A program made the position numbers and the translations under genes. DNA of 64,000 bases. It comes from Clitopilus passeckerianus. Lineage: Eukaryota > Basidiomycota > Agaricomycetes > Agaricales > Entolomataceae. The notes under the pieces are model-generated. The model searched no databases, was not told where the DNA came from, and saw only the letters and a program-made list of their open reading frames with translations. Where the stretch lies: the NCBI GenBank assembly GCA_944990035.1, contig CALYLX010000156.1, positions 372,001 to 436,000 on the forward strand, in the 5' to 3' direction. The stretch's first letter is position 1. Each line of letters opens with the position of its first letter. Below, piece by piece: positions 44,172 to 54,285 of the stretch.

Positions 44172-45701
44172 ATGCTCGCCATGCGCATCCTTCATCAATT
44201 CTATCAAATGTATCTCTACCTCGCCGTTCTTTTTCTTTGGGGTCTGGATACTCTTACAACCTTGGCGGGGTCCTTGCGCGACGGCCTTCACGATCCCGTT
44301 GCATTCTTCACCCGCCGAGGGCCACATTTGGTGTTTTGCTTTCTTCTCTTCGCCATGTCATATTTTTTCGGTTCCTACGATTACCACACCCAACCCATCA
44401 CACTATCTACCGTCAAATCGTCCAAAAGAGACCTCGCCTTTGACTGGAAGGGAATCATCAGGTTTCTTCGCTATGACACCACGGATCTCAAGGACTTGCT
44501 CAGCCGAACGTTCCCTCAGGTCAAAGTGTGGGCAAACTATCTCCTGACCTCTACTGGCGGTTCGGCAGACATGTCCCTTCTGCCACACTTCATTATCTTT
44601 GTGGCGATCGGTGGATTCTTCAAGGTGATACTTTTCGCTCCCTATTACTACATCAACGTTTCTGACCCAGACGCCTTTTTAGATCATTCAAAGTCGACAA
44701 GACCAGTCTCACATAGACGAACGTCGCGGTCTCCATCAAGCGCTCCGACGAGCTGCTGCTAAGCACCTTGAACAGATCAGCAACCTGTCGAACGTTATCA
44801 GCCAGCAATCCCTCCTAATCACCCGCTACCGAGAACGCCTTCGCTCAGTCCGGGAAGAACTCGCCAGTCAGGTGCAGAAGAACAGGAATCTTCGACAGCG
44901 GGCAGGTGGGCGCTCGAACAGCTCGGAAACACGCGAGGATCAACCCACTGGACGCGACACCAGTGAGACCAACAACGAATTCGAAGTCGCCCAGTCACAA
45001 CTTGCAGAAATGAGGACCGCCTTGGACGATGCTGCGGAAAGGCTTGCAGCCCGAGACGTGCAAATTGTCGATCTTCGCAAACGGCGTACAGCGATGGAAG
45101 TGGAGATGGTTGGGGAACGTGCTCGCGAAAGGGTTGAGAGGCGTAACCTACAAATCGAGATTGAGGCTTTGAGAAAGCTGAAGTCGGCATGCTCGTGTCG
45201 CCAAATCGCAGCCTTACAGCCGCAGCAAGATCCCGAAGCTGCCGATCCCCCAGCCGAACTGGAAGAAAGCTTCCCAGTTATCGCTGCTTGCGAAAGTGTT
45301 GACACCCCGCCCGCCGCCGATCTGAAGTTTATGCTTGACGTATATTCCCCACAAGCCATTCCGTGTGAAGAGGTTTTCAACAGCAGGCAGGTGGACCTCC
45401 TAAGTGACGTCGGCACATCCTTCGCCACCGAACCCGCCGACGCATCCAAGCAGAGAGAAGAGGAAATGACGCCAGAGGAGATTTTGTCCGCGCCTATTGC
45501 TGTCGCACCTTCACAACAACCCATTGGACGCGGCTCTGCTGCATCGCGGAGGAAGCGTGGGCCGCGTGGCAAGAAGCCGTGGTTCCTCAAGAGTGCTGCG
45601 GTGAGTATCTTGGCTTATTTTCAGGTTTCAAGCCACTGATCACGTCTTTTCAGGAGAAATTGGCTGCTTCTAATGCTGCCGCCGTGGATGCTGAGCGCTG
45701 A
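44172..45701 (+). CDS. Membrane-anchored coiled-coil protein with KPWF end (family member 8)
   Basis: Three exons, 44172-44624, 44683-45600 and 45654-45701; phase-0 introns of 58 and 53 nt, the first with a CTGAC branch site. Product 472 aa. Three hydrophobic segments (about 8-32, 50-65, 130-150) precede a coiled coil at about 155-330. The coiled coil ends in a CxC motif (KLKSACSCRQ), comparable to the KNSKCPCQR of the 4753 protein. A Pro/Ala/Glu-rich linker leads to a basic motif SRRKRGPRGKKPWFLK and a short Ala-rich tail on the last exon. The RGPR and PWF words are shared with the 1623 protein. An ATG at 44181 is an alternative start. Function unknown. Confidence 0.8.
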
Positions 45702-46365
45702 GTCCCCGGGCGGTCAGGATCCTTCACGTTCAGTGGGCAATCAAGATATCGATTTTCAGGTGAAGAGGAATACTTGAGCTACGATACGTAAATTCGTCCC
45801 TATAAACGAACACTGCACATACTAGATACTGGAACATATTAATTTAATTTAATTTCACGATTATATCTGGGAATCGAACGAGTTCGTCCTGCTCGCTGTG
45901 CACCATGACCCAAGGATACACTAAAGCGAGGTTTGTTCAACGGTCTCGATCGGGAACCGGACTGGATGCGGGTATATTAGATTCCTCGATCTCATTTACA
46001 GGAAAATGCAAGGAAAATGTGTATAAAACATTGATCTCGTGAACTAGAATATTGGAGGAACGAAGGCATGGGGTTTCAGAGTCCTGCATAAAAGGGCGCC
46101 TTCTGTGAGCATGGTCAAGGAGCCGGTATAGTTTGGTACCACGCATGTGAAAGGTTCCACAATTGGTACAACGCGAAGGACGAATTATTTCTTTGTTGTG
46201 TCAGTTTTGGAGTCACGTGAGAGATAGCCATGATCACGCCAAGACGATCACGATGCGCGTCGACTTGAACAAACGCGTCGAAAGCAATCTAACTTCGAAC
46301 TTCCCACTCTTTTATTGTATTTCATTGGCTACTTCTTCCGGGTATTTTGCTTTGAACCTGCAACC
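45702..46365. other. Intergenic, with composite motif
   Basis: No supported gene. AGTCACGTGAG at 46211-46221 and CGCGTCGA words at about 46255-46277 form a looser copy of the composite element. A TTGAACAAACGCG at about 46265 only weakly resembles the shared upstream element. Confidence 0.4.
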
Positions 46366-47065
46366 ATGCTTCAAAATGCCTGCATCACTATGGAGCAACG
46401 CCAAGAGAGATATAATTTCTGCGCCACCTTCATCTCTTCAGACCTCCGTAGCAATGACATGCTAGGCCCACGCCCAGCTACGGAATCCGCCAGTTACCGC
46501 CCTTCACAGCCTACCGTTTACTCATCTGGTTCTGCGATAAGCACGCCTACAACATCTTCGGCTTTCAGCCAGACCAATACTGCGCCAGTCTCCGGACCCA
46601 ACTTGAACCCCACAAGCGATATGGACATGGATATCGACGTTGAATACCCTCTAATCTTCCCGCCCGGGCTGGAAGTGGCTATTGTTGCCTCAAAAACCCC
46701 GGGCGATATGGATGTAGACGCAGATTCCCAGGAATCGCTGGTACTGGCCAACACCGTTCCTCTTTTACCAAACTCCAAGAACACCGTGACCCGGCTTCCC
46801 CCAACTCAACCTAGAGCCCAACGTATGGCTCTACGACAGATAGAGACGAACTCCAACGACAATATTAGCGACATCAGCGATTTCACGAAGTACCAAAAGC
46901 ACGTTGTATGTGGCTTGGACATGATCATCTTACTGCTTGATTCTGACCGTTTCCTCCTAGGCGGGCCCACGTTACATGCATAAAAATGCACCCCTAGGTT
47001 CCCAGCCCCAGTATCACCAACTGTATTCCGTACGCCAACCCATATATCTTCCTCGCCCTCTCTGA
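46366..47065 (+). CDS. Ser/Thr/Pro-rich hypothetical protein (214 aa)
   Basis: Two exons, 46366-46905 and 46961-47065; phase-0 intron of 55 nt (GTATGT, TTCTGAC branch, CCTAG). Mostly low-complexity: Ser/Thr/Pro in the first half, then DMDMDIDVEYP and DMDVDADSQ acidic repeats. A basic stretch before the intron and a Tyr/Pro-rich last exon (APLGSQPQYHQLY) follow. No membrane segment or coiled coil. It sits among the coiled-coil genes, but no shared feature is clear. Function unknown. Confidence 0.55.
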
Positions 47066-47609
47066 TAAACATTTTCAGCACTTGACTTCCGACTCGTATC
47101 TTCGCCCGTCTGGCGTGTCACGGCCTTTTGCTCTTGGCAGTTCGGCAGCTAGGATGATAGACCATCAGCTCGGAATAAAGAAGAGAGAGACTAGACACAG
47201 TGTGTCAATTCACACGTCTTATGATTACTCTCAGTGGTGCCACCTTTCGAGATTCGGCTCCACGGACTTACATTCGTTGCCGCAGCATAACCATTCGTGT
47301 AATATAAATGTCGACTATTCCGCAACCTATTTAGATACCTGGGACACTTGGAACCACTAGTAGTTATATACGGCCCTGTAAATTCAATTAATACAACGTC
47401 AAACTATTCGTTATTTTGCTACGGAATCAGTGGACTACTGTGGTATATTTCAGATCAGATTCGAGGCACTGTCGACGTTCCAGATCCTGGAGGATGACCG
47501 ACAGAACTGGTTCGGACAAATATAAATAGTCTCGGCGTGAAAAACCTCGTCTTTTCCTGTTTCTACCAAACGATAACCTCTGCATCAATTCTCGCTGGAC
47601 TTTCTTTTT
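47066..47609. other. Intergenic, no gene seen
   Basis: AT-rich 3' region, then the promoter of the next gene with TATAAATA at about 47521-47528, 80 bp before its ATG. Confidence 0.5.
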
Positions 47610-48743
47610 ATGATGCCATACACTCAGATATCCGACATCCATTCTCCAAAATGTGGCGAAACCGTCAGTCACACCTCCACCGCCAAACACACCAGCGAGG
47701 ACTACAGCGAAATCGCTTTAGAGCTTCGGAACCTCTTCGAAGATTCGATTAAGACTCTACAAGATGTAACCGGGATAATCTCTCAGCAACGCCTTGAAAT
47801 CAGCGAGGCCAAATCAGTTTCCTCGTCCACCCACGCACAGATTCAACAACTCCAGGCCCAGCTCAAGTCCGCCAATAAACAACTTCGGTCGGTAGAAGCA
47901 GATCTTCAACGCGAGAAAACCGCCAAGGAATCCCTGCAAGGCGAGCTCACTGGCGTGACGGAACGCTTAGAATCCGCTATGGCGAGTTTGGCTGAAGAGC
48001 TTGAGGAGAACGTGGGTCAGGAGAAGATGCTCGCCACGCTTCGCGGACAGGTGTTGAACGATGAGAAAACAAAGAAGGAGCTTGGGTTGAAACTGGGGAA
48101 ATTCAAGGAAGAGGCGAGGAACGAAAGAGTACTCAGGGAGGCACTCGAGGGGACGGTGGAGAAAATGACGCGAAGGATTCAAGATCAGGATTCCGATATC
48201 CTCGCGTTGGCCGCCGAGCTGAAATCCATGAAGAAGTCAACTCAGGAAATGGGAATCCAGTGCGATATTATCCCTTCGGCGCTGGAGCAGGAGGTGAAGG
48301 GCTTGAGGGAGGTGTTGGCCTGGAAGGAGAGGGAATCGCAGAGGTCGCAGGCTGAGAGCCAGACTTTGAAAGACCAGTTGACGGTCGTCAGTAAGGACCG
48401 CGAGACAGCACGGTCGGAGGGCTCGTGGCTCAAGCAGCAACTCGACGAAGCTACTCACAGGATATGCTCCTTCGCCATGGAAAAGGAGGCGATGGTGGCA
48501 GCGAGGGTACAGCAAGTCTGCGACGGTGCCAAACGGACGCAAGCTCAAAATCTTGAGCTCTACCAAGAGCTTGATAGGCTACAGAACGAGCTCTCCCGTC
48601 TCACAGAATGCTCTAAACCCCACGGTTGGCGTGAAAGCAGATGGGCGCCTTCGATGGTCAATCGGACCAGACTCGGACCGAGTGCCACAATCTTCAACTC
48701 GAAGTCTTACAAGGGGAGGGAGAACGACAAGCCCTGGTTCTAG
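47610..48743 (+). CDS. Soluble coiled-coil protein ending in KPWF (377 aa)
   Basis: Single exon. A polar N-terminus of 45 residues without hydrophobic helix leads into a nearly continuous coiled coil at about 50-330. It has Gln/Glu/Lys/Leu heptads and a short break near residue 210. The C-terminal 45 residues are basic and end exactly in DKPWF followed by the stop, linking it to the PWF-containing tails of the 1623 and 44172 proteins although the membrane region is missing. A second in-frame Met follows directly at residue 2. Function unknown; inferred soluble partner or derived member of the family. Confidence 0.7.
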   Translation: MMPYTQISDIHSPKCGETVSHTSTAKHTSEDYSEIALELRNLFEDSIKTLQDVTGIISQQRLEISEAKSVSSSTHAQIQQLQAQLKSANKQLRSVEADLQREKTAKESLQGELTGVTERLESAMASLAEELEENVGQEKMLATLRGQVLNDEKTKKELGLKLGKFKEEARNERVLREALEGTVEKMTRRIQDQDSDILALAAELKSMKKSTQEMGIQCDIIPSALEQEVKGLREVLAWKERESQRSQAESQTLKDQLTVVSKDRETARSEGSWLKQQLDEATHRICSFAMEKEAMVAARVQQVCDGAKRTQAQNLELYQELDRLQNELSRLTECSKPHGWRESRWAPSMVNRTRLGPSATIFNSKSYKGRENDKPWF

Positions 48744-49001
48744 ATATCGCAAGTTAATCACAAGTCGCAGACTAGTAGATAGGAATCCTAGTACCGTTCA
48801 AATTGTCATAAGTTCGTTTACACGTGGTCTGAGTTCAAGTGAGTTGCGTCTGAGGCAGATGAGCAGAGCAGAGCAATCGACCAATGCAACGAATAAACTG
48901 ACTTTAACTTCTGTTAACCGGAATCAAGATGAGTCCAGCACTCTTCTCCCTTGGGGGTTGGCGGCTGTAACGGGAACAAAAACATTTGGGGGGAGAAAAA
49001 T

Positions 49002-49073
49002 TGCCACGTACCCGGATTGAACGAGTGACCTTCTCATTACAAGTGAGACGCGCTACCACTACGCCAACGCGGC
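49002..49073 (-). tRNA. tRNA-Thr (anticodon UGU)
   Basis: 72-nt cloverleaf on the minus strand. The acceptor stem GCCGCGT pairs with ACGTGGC (one G-U), with discriminator A. The D arm contains AGTGGTA. The anticodon stem TCTCA/TGAGA encloses loop CTTGTAA with anticodon TGT. The variable loop has 5 nt and the T arm is ACTCG-TTCAATC-CGGGT. No intron. A run of five T on the RNA-like strand (48996-49000) directly follows the 3' end and fits a Pol III terminator. Confidence 0.93.
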
Positions 49074-49698
49074 AGATAACACCAACTATCTGTGTTACGT
49101 CACAGACTGTCCGGCTAAATCATGGTTTCGATGACTTGTTGGCTTCTTATGCCACTTCAAGTTCTCCACGTTCTATGGGAGGTCCCTGGTCAGGTTTGGG
49201 CCTCTAAGTGGTACTTTATGCCCGGAAGATCGGGTTCGAATGCGAGAAGCCAAGAACCCAATATGTCAATGACCAAACTTCATCTTTCTTCCACGTTCCG
49301 AACTCTTGGATCCCATTCGAAGGCGAATCTCTTTCCGCAAATATGCCTTTGCCAGAGAAGTTTCTCGGAAAGAAGTCCATTCTGACATGTCAGACGCTTC
49401 GTGCATAGCCACGCAGGGTCTATCACTGAATTTAGTTCGACGAAGAACGACCTTTCCTAATTCTGAACACGCGTCGATGTCAGCTGAAGCAAAAAAGGCA
49501 TGCCGCAGGTTGGCATGCCAAAGCCTCGTGCCCTCTTTCCAGAAACTTATATGGCGTAGCCCGTCGTCTGCTGCTGTTTCAAATTGCTGCTTGTTCTCGT
49601 TCCTCATCGTACCCTAACTTTATAGGCGACATATACTTTATTGAAAAAAATCTCTCAATCGTTTTCAACAACTCGCTTTCGTTTAACATTCAATCATT
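49074..49698. other. Intergenic, no gene seen
   Basis: Upstream of both the tRNA (minus) and the RNase H fusion gene (plus). Frames on both strands lack features. Confidence 0.5.
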
Positions 49699-51048
49699 AT
49701 GAATGTCTTCTACTCTGAATCAGAGTTAACCTGGTCAAACGAGCCGGTTTTCGGTCTCGTTCACCCCGAAGGATGCTCAGCCTGTTCGCACTACATGCTG
49801 CATGTCGCAGCAGCTCACCGATCTCGCGATCCTTCCTTCGCCCAGGCAATGCGAGATCGAGATACCCGACCGAACTATCTCTACCTCGATGGCATGTGTC
49901 GGGGTGATAGCTTAAGCCGAGGCCTTGACATTGAGGCACGACAACAACTTGCTGTGTGCCAGTTGCAGCTTCGGGACGCGATGGGGTTGGCGAGTGCGAG
50001 GCAGGAGCAGCTGGTAGCGGTTAGGGCAGAGTTGAAATGGGTGAAGCAGCAGTATGATGATCTGCTGCAGTTTGTGGATTCGTTGGATTTTCCGGAGGCG
50101 GGGGAGGCGTTGGAGTTTAAGCCGGACTCGGATGGTCGGGACGATGTGATATGTGGGGAGGTGGGGAAGGTTGATGGTGATTCTGAGGGAGGGAAGGTGA
50201 AGGATGAGGTGCCTCACACCCCTCCGGCGTCGATCAAGCGTGAGCTTGCTGCTCTGCCCACTCCACCTACAACCCCAGGACGGGAAATTCTTGAATATGA
50301 AGCCACTTCGTCGAAGGATGCTGGTTCGTCAACACCATCCCAAGCGACCGTTGGACTGCCGCGACTGGAATCATCCGCACCTCCAAGTACAGCGCCGAAA
50401 GTCGATGCCACTATATGCCCTGAAGTTGCCTCAGAGATACCACCTCCAAAGAAAAGAAGTTCCATCACCTACCCTCCAACGCCTTCTCCAGAAGTCCAAG
50501 AAATCAGCCTTCCCGATACTGAGGGAAGCACTGCTGAGAAAACTGTTTCAATCGCTCAACCTCCTCAGCCGGCGAAAAAGATAGTCGTTTCAACACCGAG
50601 CTATGAAATATTCGTGGACTCTTCCGGGTGGGGGATCGGTTTCGTTCTCAATGGCCGCTGGCTGGCATGGCCTCTCAAGTCTGACCGAAACACCGAAGGA
50701 CGCGACAACAACTGGGCCGAAATGGTAGCTGTTGAACTTGGTATCCGAATCCTCATCTCGGCCGGGATATACTCCAAAACCATTTTGATTCGTTCCGACA
50801 ACATTGGTGTCGTCCAGGCGCTGAAGACCGGTCGGACGAAGCACGTTCAGCAGAAAGTCGTGTTGGAGACGATAATGGATCTGTGCCAAGGCTCGGATAT
50901 TGGAATTGTGGTGAAGTGGGTTGATACGAAGAGTAATGTAGCTGATAAACCGTCAAGAGGCATCTTTCCAAGTAAGGCTTTGCTTTTCCCGACGCAGTTG
51001 GAGGTTCCTCCCCATCTCGAACCGTTCCTTCGTCCCCGTGTAACGTAG
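49699..51048 (+). CDS. Fusion of a CxxC/coiled-coil region to a retroelement-type RNase H domain
   Basis: Single intact exon, 449 aa. Residues 1-105 hold a GCSACSHYMLH motif, a conserved-looking RDPSFAQAMRDRD segment and a short coiled coil. Residues 150-300 are a Ser/Pro/Thr-rich linker. Residues 303-425 are an RNase H fold like those of fungal retroelements: FVDSSGWGIGF (Asp307), NNWAEMVAVELG (Glu341), LIRSDNIGVVQAL (Asp367) and VADKPSRG (Asp416). All four acidic active-site positions are present. There is no reverse transcriptase, integrase or flanking repeat, and the frame is open, so I infer a domesticated domain. It could cut RNA in RNA-DNA hybrids or have become a binding module. Confidence 0.8.
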   Translation: MNVFYSESELTWSNEPVFGLVHPEGCSACSHYMLHVAAAHRSRDPSFAQAMRDRDTRPNYLYLDGMCRGDSLSRGLDIEARQQLAVCQLQLRDAMGLASARQEQLVAVRAELKWVKQQYDDLLQFVDSLDFPEAGEALEFKPDSDGRDDVICGEVGKVDGDSEGGKVKDEVPHTPPASIKRELAALPTPPTTPGREILEYEATSSKDAGSSTPSQATVGLPRLESSAPPSTAPKVDATICPEVASEIPPPKKRSSITYPPTPSPEVQEISLPDTEGSTAEKTVSIAQPPQPAKKIVVSTPSYEIFVDSSGWGIGFVLNGRWLAWPLKSDRNTEGRDNNWAEMVAVELGIRILISAGIYSKTILIRSDNIGVVQALKTGRTKHVQQKVVLETIMDLCQGSDIGIVVKWVDTKSNVADKPSRGIFPSKALLFPTQLEVPPHLEPFLRPRVT

Positions 51049-51321
51049 TGAACTGTATTTCTACGAGTAATTTTGCATGTATATAAGTGTAATTATGTAC
51101 TTATAAGTAATCATGATTTATTTTGTACCCTGTACACCTTAGAAGCCCTTCAATGAAGTTGACCCTGCACGAAAAACAGGTGAAAACCTACATCGGAAAT
51201 GCGGACCGGTCCTCCGTACGCAGTTTACATAATCGGATTTTGCACATCCATTCCAGAGTGAGCCAGCACGGACGGTATGCTACTTTCTGTACGGCGGCTG
51301 GCAACGAGGAGAACTCTTAAC

Positions 51322-53122
51322 ATGGGCACTCCATCGTCTAGAACCTATGCTCTGAGGTTCAGCACAGACTATGACTACAACTACGACCCAGACGGCACCA
51401 GGACACCGCCAAATTACAAGCTTGATCCATATACGCCAGAATACTGTGCTACACCACCGCCATCGAGTTCGCCGACAGTAAGTTTCCCGAATTTTCGCTC
51501 AGAAACAGCTGAATTTGAACCTTTTGTTAGTATTCATCTGCTATGGAGCGGTTAGAATCTGTAAAGCGACGTTCACTCAGTCCAAAAGCGAGATCTAAAT
51601 CTCCTGCCCCAGTAGTTCCTCCAACTCCAACCACGCCCACACCAGAATACCTGGCAGTCTCAAAAGAACCATCTGAAGTACTAGAGACGCCGGGGAAGCT
51701 ACGGAAGCTCCTCCTACTCGACTTGAATGGAACCTTAGTCTATAGGTCGCCTCACAAGCCGCGCAACTTCGCACCTCGAAGGCCGGGCAAGCATCAGCAT
51801 CATCGCAGAGATCAAGCAGCGGAAGAAGGACGGAATTGGGATCCATATGCTGATCCTACTGTTTTGCGCCCCCTGCGGACGGTTCATGGACGGCCATATT
51901 TGAATTCGTTCCGGGACTACCTATTTCATCCGAAGACGAAGGAGTGGCTGGATACGATGGTTTGGAGCTCGGCGCAGCCTCATAGCGTTGCGGATATGGT
52001 GGATAAATCGTTTGGTGATAAGAAGGATGAGCTTGTTGCGATTTGGGCGAGGGATACATTGGGGTTGAGTAGCCAAGACTATAGTAAGTTGAGCTATCCA
52101 CATTCCGGGCGAACGGATGTTGACTAGTGCCTACGATAGACAGGAAATCTCAAACAACGAAAGACCTAGCAAAACCTTGGGCTAGCCTGCCGCTTTCAAC
52201 TTCCACTCCAGAGGGCACCTCTGAACCGCCGCAGAGACATTCCGCTCGCACTTCGCTTCTGTTGGATGATTCCCCGCTGAAAGCGCATCTCCAACCTTGG
52301 AACCATCTGTGCATTAAAGAATATACGGGCGAGATGCGGAATAACGACCTGGCGACGAACGCTCGAGAAGCCGCTCTCGAACGCGCAGTTGCTTACAACG
52401 AAGCTCCCCCCACAGATTCAGCAGCACCAGCAGAGGTTTCCCCTGCTCTGCAAGCCGAGAACGCTGATGCAGAGGCCGCCCTTGACGCAAATGAGGAACC
52501 AGTCCAAACGACAGTTGATGAAGCCATGGATCAAAGACTCGATCGGCGGCTCGAGAAGAAGAAAAGGAAACGAGAGGCTAGGAAAGCTACTCTCGACGCA
52601 GTTGTAGGCAACCCCGATTTGCATTACGATTCAACTCTCCTTGCAGTGATCGGTGTTCTGGATGCTGTGAAGCACCAGAGTAACGTTGCGGGGTGGATGA
52701 GGGGTGGGGCGTTGAAGTTGGCAATTGACTCGGAGGGGAAGGATTTCGAGGTGAAGGAGCCGGAAGTGGAGGTGGAGGAAGGAAAGGGGAAAGGGAAGAC
52801 GAAGGCCAAGGGCGCGCCGCTTGTGGGCACTGAAAGCACGGATTCGTTGGCTTCTACATCTGGGGAACCGAAGAAACGGCGGGTTGGGGAAGATGAAGCA
52901 GCTGCCGTTGATGCTGTTGCTTCAGTCGAGCAACAGGATGTGACTGCACCCGCGTCTCCTCCTGGAACGGGAGCAGCTACGCCTTTGAGTAATATCGGTG
53001 ATACTGGCCAGTGGTTCGAGGATAAGGAGATTGTTGAGAAGTGGGTGAAGAGGGGGGTCAAGGCGTTGGAAGAGTTGGGTATTGAAGTCGAGAGCGGCAT
53101 TGTCAGTCATGGGAGTTGGTAG
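51322..53122 (+). CDS. FCP1/NIF-like HAD phosphatase-fold protein
   Basis: Three exons, 51322-51477, 51531-52083 and 52140-53122; phases agree, 563 aa. A Pro/Ser/Tyr-rich N-terminus leads into the FCP1-homology (NLI-interacting factor) HAD domain at about 110-300. It contains motif I LLLLDLNGTLVYR (Asp116, Asn118), PYLNSFRDYLF, VWSSAQPHSVADMVD (motif II), a TTKDLAKPW segment (Lys region) and SLLLDDSPLKAHLQPW (Asp279/280, motif III). Classical enzymes have DxDxT; here the second Asp, the general acid/base, is Asn. Many fungal and plant relatives share DLNG, so activity may be reduced or altered. The remaining 240 residues are Ala/Glu/Lys-rich with a basic EKKKRKREARK patch, possibly a nuclear localisation signal. 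Confidence 0.85.
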
Positions 53123-53417
53123 GAGTGGGTGAGAAGAGATGTTCAACTTGCTTCATTATATGCTATTGTGATATTGTAGATTTTTCTCAACTGTTACGAA
53201 TGTATTAGATATCTGGCTCATGTCCAGTCGGTTTTCTGTGGGTAATCGTGATCAACTTGGCAGGCACACTTGAAATCAGTTCCAAAAATAACATGAACAT
53301 TGAAGAGACCCTTGATGATGATTGTACTCAAACTCTGGTAAGGATCTATGGTTAGTCTTTAAAAGCCTGGATTGAGGAGAAAGATATGACTGAGAACCCC
53401 TCACACGAATTGCCAGC

Positions 53418-54172
53418 ATGTTTCTGAGCACTCTTGTCTCCCTCCTGAGCTGCATAGTGGCCGGTGCGTACCTAGCAGCTCTGAAGCACTAATGATTTCT
53501 GACTTTCTGGACATACTTCGAACTACAGTTCAGGCCGCTACGATTACACTTACAGGAGTCATCGCGCCCTATGAGACTAATACCTCAGAGCGTAATAAGA
53601 TCAGCATGTCTCCCGTAGGAGTCGGTCCAAACGGAGAGACTACCTATGCCCATGAAGTCTTTTATACTGCTGGAGGAGATGCCACCGTGGTCTTCGAGTC
53701 GATTACTGGATATACGACATATACCTCTATTGGGGCCACGGTCATGTCTGCCCTAGTGGGAACGAGCACGAGTGTCAGTTCTGCTACTGCACCTCCTGTT
53801 CCCACCACGGCTTTTGGTGCGTAACCCGGTGTTTCTTGTGATAGAAGTGATTCTGAAAGCATTTCTGTAGGAACGTTCCTTGGGGATGCTTCTCACTTTG
53901 TCTACTCGCAGGTTCCTCCTGGAACCACGCAATATGCTGATTATGTGTCTTGTAATCTCGACGGTCATGGTGGTGGTTCGTGCATAGAAATGGGATGGCT
54001 TCCTGGGACGACGGAAACAGTCACGACGACCTACACAGGTCCTGCAGAACCGTTCTATACCCTTATCACAGACGACAAGAACGCAAGCCTGCGAGTTGGC
54101 AGCCCAATCCTTGCCGGACTTGCATCTCTTTGCGCCACTACCTTAGTCACGGTATTTATGCTTTTGCACTAA
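53418..54172 (+). CDS. Small secreted, probably GPI-anchored protein
   Basis: Three exons, 53418-53463, 53529-53816 and 53871-54172; phases agree, 211 aa. A signal peptide (MFLSTLVSLLSCIVA) opens the protein. The mature part is Thr/Gly/Val/Tyr-rich with a CNLDGHGGGSC segment. The last 25 residues are a hydrophobic tail (ILAGLASLCATTLVTVFML) of the kind replaced by a GPI anchor, preceded by small residues. Likely located at the cell wall or plasma membrane outer face. Similar short Thr-rich proteins are common in Agaricomycetes and lack a known function. Convergent with the WDR48 homologue. Confidence 0.8.
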
Positions 54173-54285
54173 AGATACGATTTTATGTACAGTCCGGAGG
54201 ACTGAATAATAAGCAATAAATTAACGAGCGGATAAATGTTACAAGAGGGATTCTATCCAAGTTACAGATCCATATTAGGACGGTG

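Noticed and set aside
48526..49020. Plus-strand frame of 164 codons overlapping the end of the 47610 gene and the tRNA
   Set aside because: Overlaps a well-supported coding end and a structured tRNA; no features of its own.
49225..49250. GGGTTCGAATGC as the T-loop of a second tRNA
   Set aside because: No acceptor, D or anticodon stems can be formed around it.
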